DNA of 9,151 nucleotides from Minisyncoccota bacterium (GTDB lineage: Bacteria; Patescibacteriota; Minisyncoccia; Minisyncoccales; UBA5738), in contig JALOQL010000032.1 in the NCBI GenBank assembly GCA_025453415.1, forward strand, positions 1-9,151, written 5' to 3'. The position numbers were made by a program, and so were the translations under genes. Positions within the stretch are counted from its first letter, which is position 1, and the number at the start of each line of letters is the position of its first letter. Of the stretch, positions 1 through 5,884 are shown one piece after another. The notes under the pieces were generated by a model. The model ran no database searches. It saw only the letters and a list, made by a program, of their open reading frames with translations, and was not told the origin of the DNA.

Positions 1-2
1 TC

Positions 3-662
3 GTGAACGGACGCGAGGTCAAGTCATTTTTGCTCGAAATCCGAAAATTACTTCCCTACCGAACCTGTGCTAAACTACCGAAAAAGCACTGCCTCTATGC
101 TGATCTGGGTTTATGTCCCGGATTGTGTGTCTGGCCAAGATCAAAAAAAAGATACCTGAACATCCTGCAAACTTTGAGATCTTTACTCGAGCTTTACCAA
201 GGGAAAAACCTGCGCATCGAATGCTATGATATTTCAAACCTTTCAGGCACTTTGTCCGTGGGTTCGATGGTGGTATCGGTGGGCGGCAAGGCGGATAAAA
301 GCCAGTACCGCAAGTTCAAGATTAAAACCGTGGACGGCCAGAACGACGTGGCATCGCTGGCCGAAATATTGCAGCGGCGGTTGCGACACCAAGAATGGCC
401 CAAGCCCGATCTGATCGTTTTGGACGGCGGCAAGGGCCAGCTGAAAGCGGCGCGCCGCATCGATATTCCGGTTGTCGCCCTCGCCAAAACCGGCGGCGGC
501 CGCCTGTATTCGCCATTTTCGGGCAATTATGTATCGATCGCGAAATTACCCCAGAATGTCGCCAATCATTTGCTGCGCGTGCGCGACGAAGCGCATAGAT
601 TCGCGATTACGTATAACAGGCAAAAAAGACTTAATATAATAAAAGAAACTACAAAAAAATAG
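3..662 (+). CDS. uvrC: UvrC-like excinuclease subunit C, 3' part (5' end cut by window edge)
   Basis: UvrC makes the two incisions around a DNA lesion in nucleotide excision repair, after UvrB hands over the damaged site. The first codons are not a real start: the reading frame is open to the window edge and begins inside the end of the GIY-YIG domain (the LPYRTC stretch). Four cysteines (residues 22, 30, 38 and 42 of the visible part) match the UvrC cysteine cluster reported in E. coli to bind 4Fe-4S. Residues 71-205 form the RNase H-like endonuclease domain: IECYDISNL, LIVLDGGKGQL and RDEAHRFAITY carry the expected catalytic Asp, Asp, Asp and His. Only about 30 residues separate the cysteines from this domain, so the UVR (UvrB-binding) motif is missing apart from a possible remnant at YLNILQ. 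The protein stops just after the endonuclease domain, so the tandem helix-hairpin-helix domain is also missing. Family assignment is firm; the shortened architecture is directly visible. Confidence 0.93.
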   Translation: MNGREVKSFLLEIRKLLPYRTCAKLPKKHCLYADLGLCPGLCVWPRSKKRYLNILQTLRSLLELYQGKNLRIECYDISNLSGTLSVGSMVVSVGGKADKSQYRKFKIKTVDGQNDVASLAEILQRRLRHQEWPKPDLIVLDGGKGQLKAARRIDIPVVALAKTGGGRLYSPFSGNYVSIAKLPQNVANHLLRVRDEAHRFAITYNRQKRLNIIKETTKK

Positions 663-667
663 TTTCT
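644..667 (-). terminator. Hairpin at the convergent 3' ends; likely terminator for the 59-aa ORF
   Basis: AGAAACTA (644-651) and TAGTTTCT (660-667) form a perfect 8-bp stem around an A-run loop. Read on the minus strand the stem is followed by TTTTATTATATT, so it fits an intrinsic terminator for the small minus-strand ORF ending at 675. The stem includes the uvrC stop codon (660-662). On the plus strand no T-run follows, so it should work poorly for uvrC. The stem is AT-rich, hence the moderate confidence. Confidence 0.5.
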
Positions 668-674
668 CGGCCGC

Positions 675-854
675 TTAAATTTGCGCAAACACTATCTCCC
701 CCTCTCGCAATCGATCCAGTTCATCGCCAAAACTATTTGCTACCCCAAAAATGTGGCATTGGGTCTTGATTTCGACAGCGATACAGCAAATTCTTAAAGG
801 GCCGAAGATTTTGTGGTTTATTGTTGCACCGAATGGCCATGGCGCTTCTTTCAT
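675..854 (-). CDS. Small hypothetical protein, 59 aa, divergent from uvrB
   Basis: This ORF is 59 codons plus TAA. It starts at ATG 854-852 and is preceded by AAGGTGG (865-859) with a 4-nt gap, the best Shine-Dalgarno match in the left half of the window. The protein begins MKEAPWPFGATINHK and ends in GEIVFAQI. It has no signal peptide or membrane helix, and carries three cysteines (two adjacent at 23-24, one at 33) in a mostly hydrophobic middle, followed by a charged segment DELDRLREGE (44-53). It looks like a small soluble protein. I do not recognise the family. It ends 12 bases from the end of uvrC (convergent) and its start lies 43 bases from the uvrB start (divergent), so it could share a control region with uvrB. 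The good ribosome binding site, ORF-filled gap and terminator-like hairpin support it; lack of a known homologue limits confidence. Confidence 0.6.
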   Translation of the reverse strand: MKEAPWPFGATINHKIFGPLRICCIAVEIKTQCHIFGVANSFGDELDRLREGEIVFAQI

Positions 855-897
855 ATTTCCACCTTAAAAAATTATATATAAATTATCATTATAGTCA
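855..897. promoter_or_regulatory. AT-rich divergent control region between the 59-aa ORF and uvrB
   Basis: The 43-base gap is almost all A and T from 864 to 892. On the plus strand TATCAT (884-889) and TATAGT (890-895) resemble -10 boxes. TATCAT sits at a distance that would start the transcript at or next to the uvrB ATG, suggesting a leaderless message; no Shine-Dalgarno is present for uvrB. On the minus strand TATAAT occurs at 893-888 and 876-871. No convincing -35 box is visible for any of them, so the exact elements are uncertain. Confidence 0.4.
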
Positions 898-2853
898 ATG
901 GAATTAAAAATCGTTTCACAATTTAAGCCGCGGGGCGACCAGCCGCAGGCCATCGAAAAATTGGTGGCGGGAATCAAAGCCGGGAACAAATTCCAGACGC
1001 TTCTTGGCGTTACCGGTTCGGGCAAGACCTATACCATGGCCAAGGCGATCGAAAACACCGGACGGCCCACGCTGGTGATTTCGCCCAACAAGACCCTTGC
1101 GGCGCAATTATACGAAGAATTCAAAAGCTTTTTCCCGGAAAACGAGGTTTGCTATTTCGTGTCCTACTACGATTACTACCAGCCCGAAGCCTATATCCCC
1201 GCGACCGATACGTACATCGAAAAGGATTCCAAGATCAACGAAGAAATCGACCGCCTGCGCCACGAAGCGGTCCAGTCGATCCTTTCCCGCCGCGACGCCA
1301 TCGTGGTCGCGTCGGTTTCCTGCATTTATAATCTTGGATCGCCGGAGACCTATCTGCGTGAGCGGCTGATCGTCAAAACCGGCGAGCCCATGACTTTCGA
1401 GCAGTTGTTTTCCCGGCTTCTCGATCTGCAGTACGAGCGCAACGACTACGAGCTGGCGCGCGGGCGGTTCCGCAAGCGCATGAATTTCGTTGATGTGTGG
1501 CTGGCCGGCGCCGAAACGATCACCCGCATCGAGATCGAAAACGGCCGCGTCAAAAGCTTGAGCCAAAGCAACGCGCCGTTCGGAAGCTTTGTGCCGGCGG
1601 ATGAGGCCGACCTGTGGCCGGCAAAATTCTGGATGGCCGGCGGGGACAAGGTTGAGCTGGCGCTGTCCAATATCAAAAAAGAGATGGAGGCGCAATCGGC
1701 CTATTTCAAAAAGAAGGATAAGTTGATCGAGGCCGAACGGATCAAGCGCCGCACCGAATACGACATGTCGCTCATCCGCGAGGTCGGCTGGTGCCATGGC
1801 ATCGAAAATTATTCGAGACATCTCGACTTTCGCCAACCGGATTCGTCGCCCTATACCCTTTTGGATTATTTTCCCAAGGATTACCTTATAATGATCGACG
1901 AGTCGCACATCACCGTGCCCCAGATCCGTGGCATGCAAGCCGGCGACGCCGCCCGGAAAAAGCCGCTCATCGAATACGGATTCCGCTTGCCTTCGGCCGT
2001 GGACAACCGGCCGTTGAAATATCCCGAGTTCCTGGAAAAAGTGAATCAGGTGGTTTTTGTTTCGGCCACGCCAGGAAGCTACGAAAAATCGGTTTCGAGC
2101 CAAATTGCCGAACAGATCGTGCGGCCCACTTACCTGCTTGACCCGGTCATCGATATCAGGCCGAGCGTTGACCAGATAAAGGATATCGTCAAAGAGATCG
2201 AAAAGCGCAAAGACGCGGGGCAAAGAGTCCTGGCCCTGACCATTACCAAACGCCTGGCCGAAGCCCTGGCCGATTATTTGAAGAAAAAACACATCAAGGC
2301 CGAGTATCTCCATTCGGAGATAAAAACTCTGATGCGCCCCAAGATTCTGGCCGAGCTTCGCAAAGGGACTTATGACGTTTTGGTCGGTATCAACCTCCTG
2401 CGCGAGGGGCTGGATCTGCCCGAAGTGTCGCTGATCGCCATTTTTGACGCGGACAAGGAAGGATTTTTGCGCGACGACACGTCGCTGGTTCAGATAATGG
2501 GGCGCGCCTCGCGCCATCCCGACGGCCTGGTCATCATGTACGCCGACACGGTAACCGGCTCGATGCGCCGCGCTATCGACGAAACCGGCCGCCGCCGCGC
2601 CATCCAGGAGGCCTACAACAAAAAAAACGACATTACGCCGGAAATTATCTACAAAGAGATCAAGGAGACACTGTCGGCGCGGGATAAAAAGGAAGAGAAA
2701 ATGCCGCGCGACGAATTTATCAAGGAATACGTCAAGGAATTGAACGGCCAGCTGGACCTAGCCCGCCGCAACCTTCAATTCGACAAGGCGGCTTTGATCA
2801 AGAAGAGAATAGACCAGATAAAAATTGCGGAATCGCGACACGCCGACACGTAG
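898..2853 (+). CDS. uvrB: UvrB, excinuclease ABC subunit B (DNA damage-verifying helicase)
   Basis: UvrB receives damaged DNA from UvrA, verifies the lesion with its beta-hairpin using ATP, and recruits UvrC. At 651 residues it has near-normal length. Walker A GVTGSGKT is at residues 37-44. The lesion-probing beta-hairpin region is at 86-110 (SYYDYYQPEAYIPATDTYI). The Walker B-type motif DESH is at 334-337, the DYFP and GFRLPSAVDNRPL signatures are intact, motif V is INLLREGLDLPEVS (498-511), and motif VI reads MGRASRH (534-540) where most UvrBs have IGRAARN. A C-terminal UVR motif is present (about 606-640, LDLARRNLQFDKAALIKKRI). The ATG at 898 gives the expected N-terminus (FKPRGDQPQAIEKL) but has no Shine-Dalgarno; a leaderless message is likely. 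The last six residues (SRHADT) and the TAG stop are encoded by the left repeat array of the adjacent cassette. The product assignment is essentially certain. Confidence 0.99.
   Translation: MELKIVSQFKPRGDQPQAIEKLVAGIKAGNKFQTLLGVTGSGKTYTMAKAIENTGRPTLVISPNKTLAAQLYEEFKSFFPENEVCYFVSYYDYYQPEAYIPATDTYIEKDSKINEEIDRLRHEAVQSILSRRDAIVVASVSCIYNLGSPETYLRERLIVKTGEPMTFEQLFSRLLDLQYERNDYELARGRFRKRMNFVDVWLAGAETITRIEIENGRVKSLSQSNAPFGSFVPADEADLWPAKFWMAGGDKVELALSNIKKEMEAQSAYFKKKDKLIEAERIKRRTEYDMSLIREVGWCHGIENYSRHLDFRQPDSSPYTLLDYFPKDYLIMIDESHITVPQIRGMQAGDAARKKPLIEYGFRLPSAVDNRPLKYPEFLEKVNQVVFVSATPGSYEKSVSSQIAEQIVRPTYLLDPVIDIRPSVDQIKDIVKEIEKRKDAGQRVLALTITKRLAEALADYLKKKHIKAEYLHSEIKTLMRPKILAELRKGTYDVLVGINLLREGLDLPEVSLIAIFDADKEGFLRDDTSLVQIMGRASRHPDGLVIMYADTVTGSMRRAIDETGRRRAIQEAYNKKNDITPEIIYKEIKETLSARDKKEEKMPRDEFIKEYVKELNGQLDLARRNLQFDKAALIKKRIDQIKIAESRHADT
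2825..2830. repeat. Possible target-site duplication, left copy (TTGCGG)
   Basis: TTGCGG here, inside the uvrB 3' end, recurs at 3312-3317 just outside the right repeat array. The copies lie 3 and 1 bases from the outer ends of the two arrays. This is what a 6-bp duplication made by insertion would look like, but a match of this size can arise by chance. Confidence 0.25.
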
Positions 2854-2864
2854 AAACGTAGATT
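2834..2864 (+). repeat. Left array of degenerate 7-8-nt units (terminal inverted repeat)
   Basis: Four adjacent units are readable: CGCGACA, CGCCGACA, CGTAGAAA and CGTAGATT, pointing toward the four-helix-bundle gene. The array overlaps the last codons and the stop of uvrB. Its first 20 bases match, in inverted orientation, 17 of 20 bases of the array at 3275-3310. Both arrays end on the gene side with CGYAGATT followed by (C)TAA. Confidence 0.75.
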
Positions 2865-2875
2865 CTAAAACAGGA

Positions 2876-3262
2876 TTAGCTGCAAAACGATTTCGTTTTG
2901 CGTATAAGGCCGCGCAATAATTGATGCGTAAGGCTTATTTGATTTTCAATTTGTTCGTATTCATTTCCTTTAATATAGCCAATATCTTTCGCTATCATTA
3001 ATTGATTCCATAACTCCGTCAGCGAACCTTGCGCCAAGCAATAAAATTGAGTTTTTTCTTTGTATGTTTGTCTCCCAAATCCCTCGGCAATATTGGAAGT
3101 GACCGAGACAGAAGCTCTTTTCATTTGATCGACAAGCGAGCACAGCTCCTCACGTGGAAACGACTTTAATAACGTATAAATCAGCAAAACCAATTTATGG
3201 CCTTCTTGCCAGGCTCTCAAATCAGTAAAGTTTTTGATTTGATTACTCGAGTCAGTATCCAT
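2876..3262 (-). CDS. Four-helix-bundle protein (S23 / 23S rRNA intervening-sequence protein family)
   Basis: The 128-residue protein matches the S23-type four-helix-bundle family, known from intervening sequences in 23S rRNA genes and, more distantly, from the Avd accessory protein of diversity-generating retroelements. Signatures seen: FTDLRAWQEGHKL (residues 12-24), SFPREELCSLVDQMKRASVSV (about 34-54), SNIAEGFGRQTYKEK (56-70) and AQGSLTELWNQLMIAKDIGYI (77-97). Its molecular function is unknown; members form basic-faced oligomers and are thought to bind nucleic acid. The start ATG has no Shine-Dalgarno and lies 12 bases from the right repeat array. The gene sits between inverted arrays of a 7-8-nt unit, converges on uvrB, and is 55 bases downstream of the exchanger gene on the same strand, so it could be read from that operon. 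Bases 2941-3240 are about 38 % GC by count, against about 59 % for uvrB bases 1201-1320. There is no rRNA sequence around it and no reverse transcriptase in the window. Confidence 0.92.
   Translation of the reverse strand: MDTDSSNQIKNFTDLRAWQEGHKLVLLIYTLLKSFPREELCSLVDQMKRASVSVTSNIAEGFGRQTYKEKTQFYCLAQGSLTELWNQLMIAKDIGYIKGNEYEQIENQISLTHQLLRGLIRKTKSFCS
2882..2901. repeat. Perfect hairpin inside the 3' end of the four-helix-bundle gene
   Basis: GCAAAACG (2882-2889) and CGTTTTGC (2894-2901) form a perfect 8-bp stem with the loop ATTT. It encodes the residues KTKSFC near the C-terminus and lies 17 bases inside the left repeat array. No T-run follows on either strand, so it is not a normal terminator. 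It could be a structural element of the cassette end or chance. Confidence 0.45.
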
Positions 3263-3274
3263 AACCGGTACTTA

Positions 3275-3310
3275 AATCTGCGTGTCGACGTATCGCGTTT
3301 CTACGTTTCG
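3275..3310 (-). repeat. Right array of degenerate 7-8-nt units (terminal inverted repeat)
   Basis: Read on the minus strand the units are CGAAA, CGTAGAAA, CGCGATA, CGTCGACA and CGCAGATT, followed by TAAG. They point toward the four-helix-bundle gene and lie just upstream of its start, so they may also be in its leader or promoter. The pair CGCGATA-CGTCGACA mirrors CGCGACA-CGCCGACA of the left array; the differences are transitions (C/T). Confidence 0.75.
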
Positions 3311-3311
3311 C

Positions 3312-3317
3312 TTGCGG
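3312..3317. repeat. Possible target-site duplication, right copy (TTGCGG)
   Basis: This is the second copy of the 6-mer found at 2825-2830, one base beyond the right array and directly next to the stop codon of the exchanger gene. Support is only the match and its position. Confidence 0.25.
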
Positions 3318-4271
3318 CTATTTGGTGAATATTTCGATCATCAGAAAAGCGAGGTATATCGAAAGGAGCATCAATGCTTCCTTTTTGGTTATTTTTTGGC
3401 CGGTGCGGGCGCAAACGTAAAAAATTATCGCCGCCAACAACAGAAAATACCTCGCCACCGCGAACATTTTTACATCCGTAATTTCAATTGGCGAAAGCAA
3501 AGCCACCAACCCGAGCACCAAAGTCCCGGGTAAAATGATCGCTCCCATCACGTCGCCCAGGATCATTTTTGTCCTGCCCGCTTTTGCCGCCAAAATTCCA
3601 AAATAGATCTCCGGCAGTGAATTCCCCAGCCCAACGATCAACGTCCCGACAAGAGGCAGCGATATCGCGTAATCAATCGAAAAAGACTCTGCCAGCAAGA
3701 TGACAGATTGCGCCACGCCGGCAAGAATCAGTATGCCGCCCAGCAATTTGCCATAATTTGCCGCGCCGGAAGTTTCATTATTGCCAATTTTATGGCCGCT
3801 GTATATGAAGCAAAACCTCTCTTTTTTTGAGAGTAACCAGTAAATATAAACACAGAAAAAAACCATCAGCACCAAGCCGTCGATGCGGGATAAGTTGTTG
3901 TCGATAAGAAGGACGAGCGGCAATATCGCGGCGATAAATGTGAAAAAAAGGCTCATTTGCATGGTCTCTCCTTTCGCGCTAACTCCTTTCTTCGAAAAAA
4001 ATACCGCCAAGGCGATCGCAAGCGTCATATCGACCACGTTTCCGCCCATTACGTCGCCAAGCGAGAGCTGGGGTACGCCATTTGCGACCGCCATTATCGC
4101 CAGGAAAAGATTTGGCAAACTGGCCGCCAATGCCATTACAAAAAATGCCATCACGAACTCGTTTACGCAAAAACGCCGCGCCGCGCGCGAAACGCCTTCC
4201 AGCACCAAGTTTCCGGCAAAATAGAGGGCGATACAGCAAGCGATGAAAAGAATGATGTAAAAAACCAGCAT
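3318..4271 (-). CDS. CaCA-family (sodium/calcium exchanger-like) membrane antiporter
   Basis: The 317-residue, very hydrophobic protein has about ten membrane helices in two inverted halves, the layout of cation/Ca2+ exchangers that move a divalent cation against Na+ or H+. The two alpha repeats are visible: alpha-1 AASLPNLFLAIMAVANG (49-65) with LGDVMGGNVVD (71-81), and alpha-2 GNSLPEIYFGILAAKAG (216-232) with LGDVMGAIILP (238-248). The usual alpha repeat reads TSxPE and GNxxGSN. Here alpha-2 keeps the Pro-Glu, but alpha-1 has Pro-Asn in place of Pro-Glu, and both second motifs have Gly-Asp instead of Gly-Asn. Ion choice may therefore differ, and the transported ion cannot be read from sequence. 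The gene starts 31 bases after the permease stop with no clear Shine-Dalgarno and is probably translated from the same message. Alternative: a Na+/H+ or other cation exchanger of the same fold. Confidence 0.85.
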   Translation of the reverse strand: MLVFYIILFIACCIALYFAGNLVLEGVSRAARRFCVNEFVMAFFVMALAASLPNLFLAIMAVANGVPQLSLGDVMGGNVVDMTLAIALAVFFSKKGVSAKGETMQMSLFFTFIAAILPLVLLIDNNLSRIDGLVLMVFFCVYIYWLLSKKERFCFIYSGHKIGNNETSGAANYGKLLGGILILAGVAQSVILLAESFSIDYAISLPLVGTLIVGLGNSLPEIYFGILAAKAGRTKMILGDVMGAIILPGTLVLGLVALLSPIEITDVKMFAVARYFLLLAAIIFYVCARTGQKITKKEALMLLSIYLAFLMIEIFTK

Positions 4272-4281
4272 ATCACGCGCT

Positions 4282-4295
4282 GCCGGCTAACCGGC
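4282..4295. repeat. Short GC-rich inverted repeat between permease and exchanger genes
   Basis: GCCGG (4282-4286) and CCGGC (4291-4295) form a 5-bp stem with loop CTAA in the 31-base gap. On the minus strand it is followed by AGCGCGTGAT, not by a T-run, so it is not an intrinsic terminator. It may modulate or stabilise the message between the two genes, or be incidental. Confidence 0.3.
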
Positions 4296-4302
4296 GGAAA
4301 TT

Positions 4303-5424
4303 TTAGAATTTCAGGTAATAGACCAATTCATATATTATACCTCCAATGAATATCGTTAACAAAGGGTTCACCAGGAGCTCCCGATCGGGCCGGATCTTTT
4401 TGTACATCAGCAGGATGAGGATGCCGTCCAGTCCCAGGAACACGCCGCCCACCAGCGAGAATATGTCGATGAAGTTTTTAAAACCGCTCATGAAGAGGAA
4501 CATCGGCACAACCGCGACCAGCCACCAGGCAACCCGTTTTTCGATGCGCATGTCGTAGGTCAGCATTTTCTTCAGCGTCAGGCCCACGATAATGAACGAA
4601 GTGAAACTGGTCACCAGGCCAAAAAGGTAAAATAGGCCCACGGCGCTGTGGCCCAGAACATTACCCAACCCGACAAAGGCGTTGTCGGTGGTGCCGGGTC
4701 CGGTGACGCCCACGATAACGATAATGAAAAGGATATAAGTTACCAGTGCCAGCACCGAAGCCGTCACAACCACCGGTTTAAGCAGGTCCTTGCGGTTGTT
4801 GCGGCCAAGCATTTCCTCGATCTCGGGTATCGATGACGACGCCCAGAGGGCGAACAATACGGCGCCGTACGGCAAAAAGAAATCCTTTGCCGTCCCGATA
4901 TGGGTCCAAAGATTGCCGGCGGCGTAATATGGAATACCCTTTACCGCCAATACCGTAAAGATCGCGAAAAACATACCCAATCCCCAAAGCCCGACGCGAG
5001 ACACGATGTCGATTCCGAACAGGATCAATACCGCGCCGCAAATGTAATAAACAAAATTATAGACGATCTGCGGCCCGCCAAGAAGCGGCGAAACGAACTG
5101 GTAAAGGAATTCTCCGCCCACGATCATGAACGCCACCAGTATGCCGAAAAAACCGATAATATTGGTTACCAGCGCCAAGCTTTTAGCCCAGTCTCCCAAA
5201 TATATCTTGCAAAACCCCGGCAAACGCTTGTAGTCCGGAGTTTTCAGGGAAAGTTCGCAAAACATCAGGTGGATGATCGCGACCAACACCCCCAGGACCG
5301 CGAAGTAGGCCAGCATCGTGGGCAAACCCACCTTGACCGCAACGAACGGCAAACCAAAAATACCAACACCGATGATGGTGTTGCACATTGTCGCGAGAGG
5401 ATACAGAAAGGTCCTTTTCTTCAT
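4303..5424 (-). CDS. Amino acid permease, APC superfamily (aromatic/hydroxy amino acid transporter type)
   Basis: The 373-residue integral membrane protein has about eleven predicted helices (roughly 13-30, 37-56, 84-108, 121-140, 145-163, 183-199, 219-241, 262-284, 297-314, 319-340 and 354-371). The first helix has the APC-superfamily signature NTIIGVGIFGLP (15-26), the unwound substrate-binding segment, and SSSIPEIEEMLG (196-207) lies in the region that follows helix 6, as in the tryptophan/tyrosine/serine permease group. Such proteins take up amino acids with H+ or Na+. This fits a small-genome bacterium that imports amino acids, but the substrate cannot be fixed. Its ATG lies 5 bases after the stop of the carbonic-anhydrase-like gene with no clear Shine-Dalgarno, which points to translational coupling. 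Confidence 0.85.
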   Translation of the reverse strand: MKKRTFLYPLATMCNTIIGVGIFGLPFVAVKVGLPTMLAYFAVLGVLVAIIHLMFCELSLKTPDYKRLPGFCKIYLGDWAKSLALVTNIIGFFGILVAFMIVGGEFLYQFVSPLLGGPQIVYNFVYYICGAVLILFGIDIVSRVGLWGLGMFFAIFTVLAVKGIPYYAAGNLWTHIGTAKDFFLPYGAVLFALWASSSIPEIEEMLGRNNRKDLLKPVVVTASVLALVTYILFIIVIVGVTGPGTTDNAFVGLGNVLGHSAVGLFYLFGLVTSFTSFIIVGLTLKKMLTYDMRIEKRVAWWLVAVVPMFLFMSGFKNFIDIFSLVGGVFLGLDGILILLMYKKIRPDRELLVNPLLTIFIGGIIYELVYYLKF

Positions 5425-5429
5425 GGGTC

Positions 5430-5858
5430 TTAGATCTCAACCGCCTCGGGCGCGATATTCCAGCCGTTCTGGGCGTGCTCCAAATCGATGATATAAGTCT
5501 CCACCGGCAAACCGGGAAATCTTTCCTCGACGATCGCCTTGGTTTTTTTTAGCTCGTCTGTGCAACCGGCAATCTCGGCATCGAGTCCGTCATACGCTTT
5601 GGAGCCGCCGTAAGCGCCGCAATCCATGTGCATGGTCAGAATAACGGCTTGGCAGTTATGGAGCCGTTTCGAAATATCGATCTGTTTCAAAAAAAATTCC
5701 CTGGTTAGCGGATCAATCAGATCCTTGACCGAACCGGCCGTGATGCACATGTCGCAGGCGACGCCGTCCTTGGTGAAAAATTCCTCGACTTGCGGATGAA
5801 GCCGCCAGTCCAAGCAGGTAAAAAGCACTTTCACTTTCTTGTTGGGATCGGAGGACAT
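5430..5858 (-). CDS. Small beta-carbonic-anhydrase-like protein
   Basis: The 142-residue protein carries the beta-carbonic anhydrase metal motifs: CLDWR (15-19), giving a zinc Cys and the Asp-Arg dyad, and HMDCGAYGG (77-85), giving the zinc His and second Cys in His-x-x-Cys spacing. CITAGSVKDLI (38-48) corresponds to the RNAGN-type segment but lacks the Arg-Asn. Beta-carbonic anhydrases interconvert CO2 and bicarbonate; related enzymes of the same fold act on COS or CS2. Length is below the usual 170-220, with the C-terminal helical part reduced, so enzymatic activity is likely but not proven. No signal peptide is seen, so it should be cytoplasmic. The ATG at 5858 is 26 bases after the stop of the upstream gene and 5 bases before the permease; no Shine-Dalgarno is evident. 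Confidence 0.82.
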   Translation of the reverse strand: MSSDPNKKVKVLFTCLDWRLHPQVEEFFTKDGVACDMCITAGSVKDLIDPLTREFFLKQIDISKRLHNCQAVILTMHMDCGAYGGSKAYDGLDAEIAGCTDELKKTKAIVEERFPGLPVETYIIDLEHAQNGWNIAPEAVEI

Positions 5859-5884
5859 AGTGTTTTATGTGATTATTCTTTGGT

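Noticed and set aside
1108..2517. Long open frame of 469 codons on the minus strand opposite uvrB
   Set aside because: It lies entirely inside uvrB, whose protein is conserved along its whole length. The antisense frame has no recognisable domain and is a by-product of GC-rich codon use.
2834..2864. CRISPR-like short repeat array
   Set aside because: Units are 7-8 bases, degenerate and without spacers, and no cas gene is near. The mirrored placement around one gene fits terminal repeats instead.
2876..3262. Diversity-generating retroelement (Avd-type four-helix-bundle protein)
   Set aside because: No reverse transcriptase, template repeat or variable repeat is visible in the window. The FTDLRAWQ and SNIAEGFGR motifs fit the S23/IVS branch.
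3282..3533. Plus-strand frame starting within the right repeat array
   Set aside because: Most of it is antisense to the conserved end of the exchanger gene and it has no Shine-Dalgarno; it is not a second cassette gene.
4900..5433. 177-codon plus-strand frame opposite the permease gene
   Set aside because: The minus-strand permease has clear family motifs and membrane helices, while the plus-strand product is low-complexity and polar with no domain.
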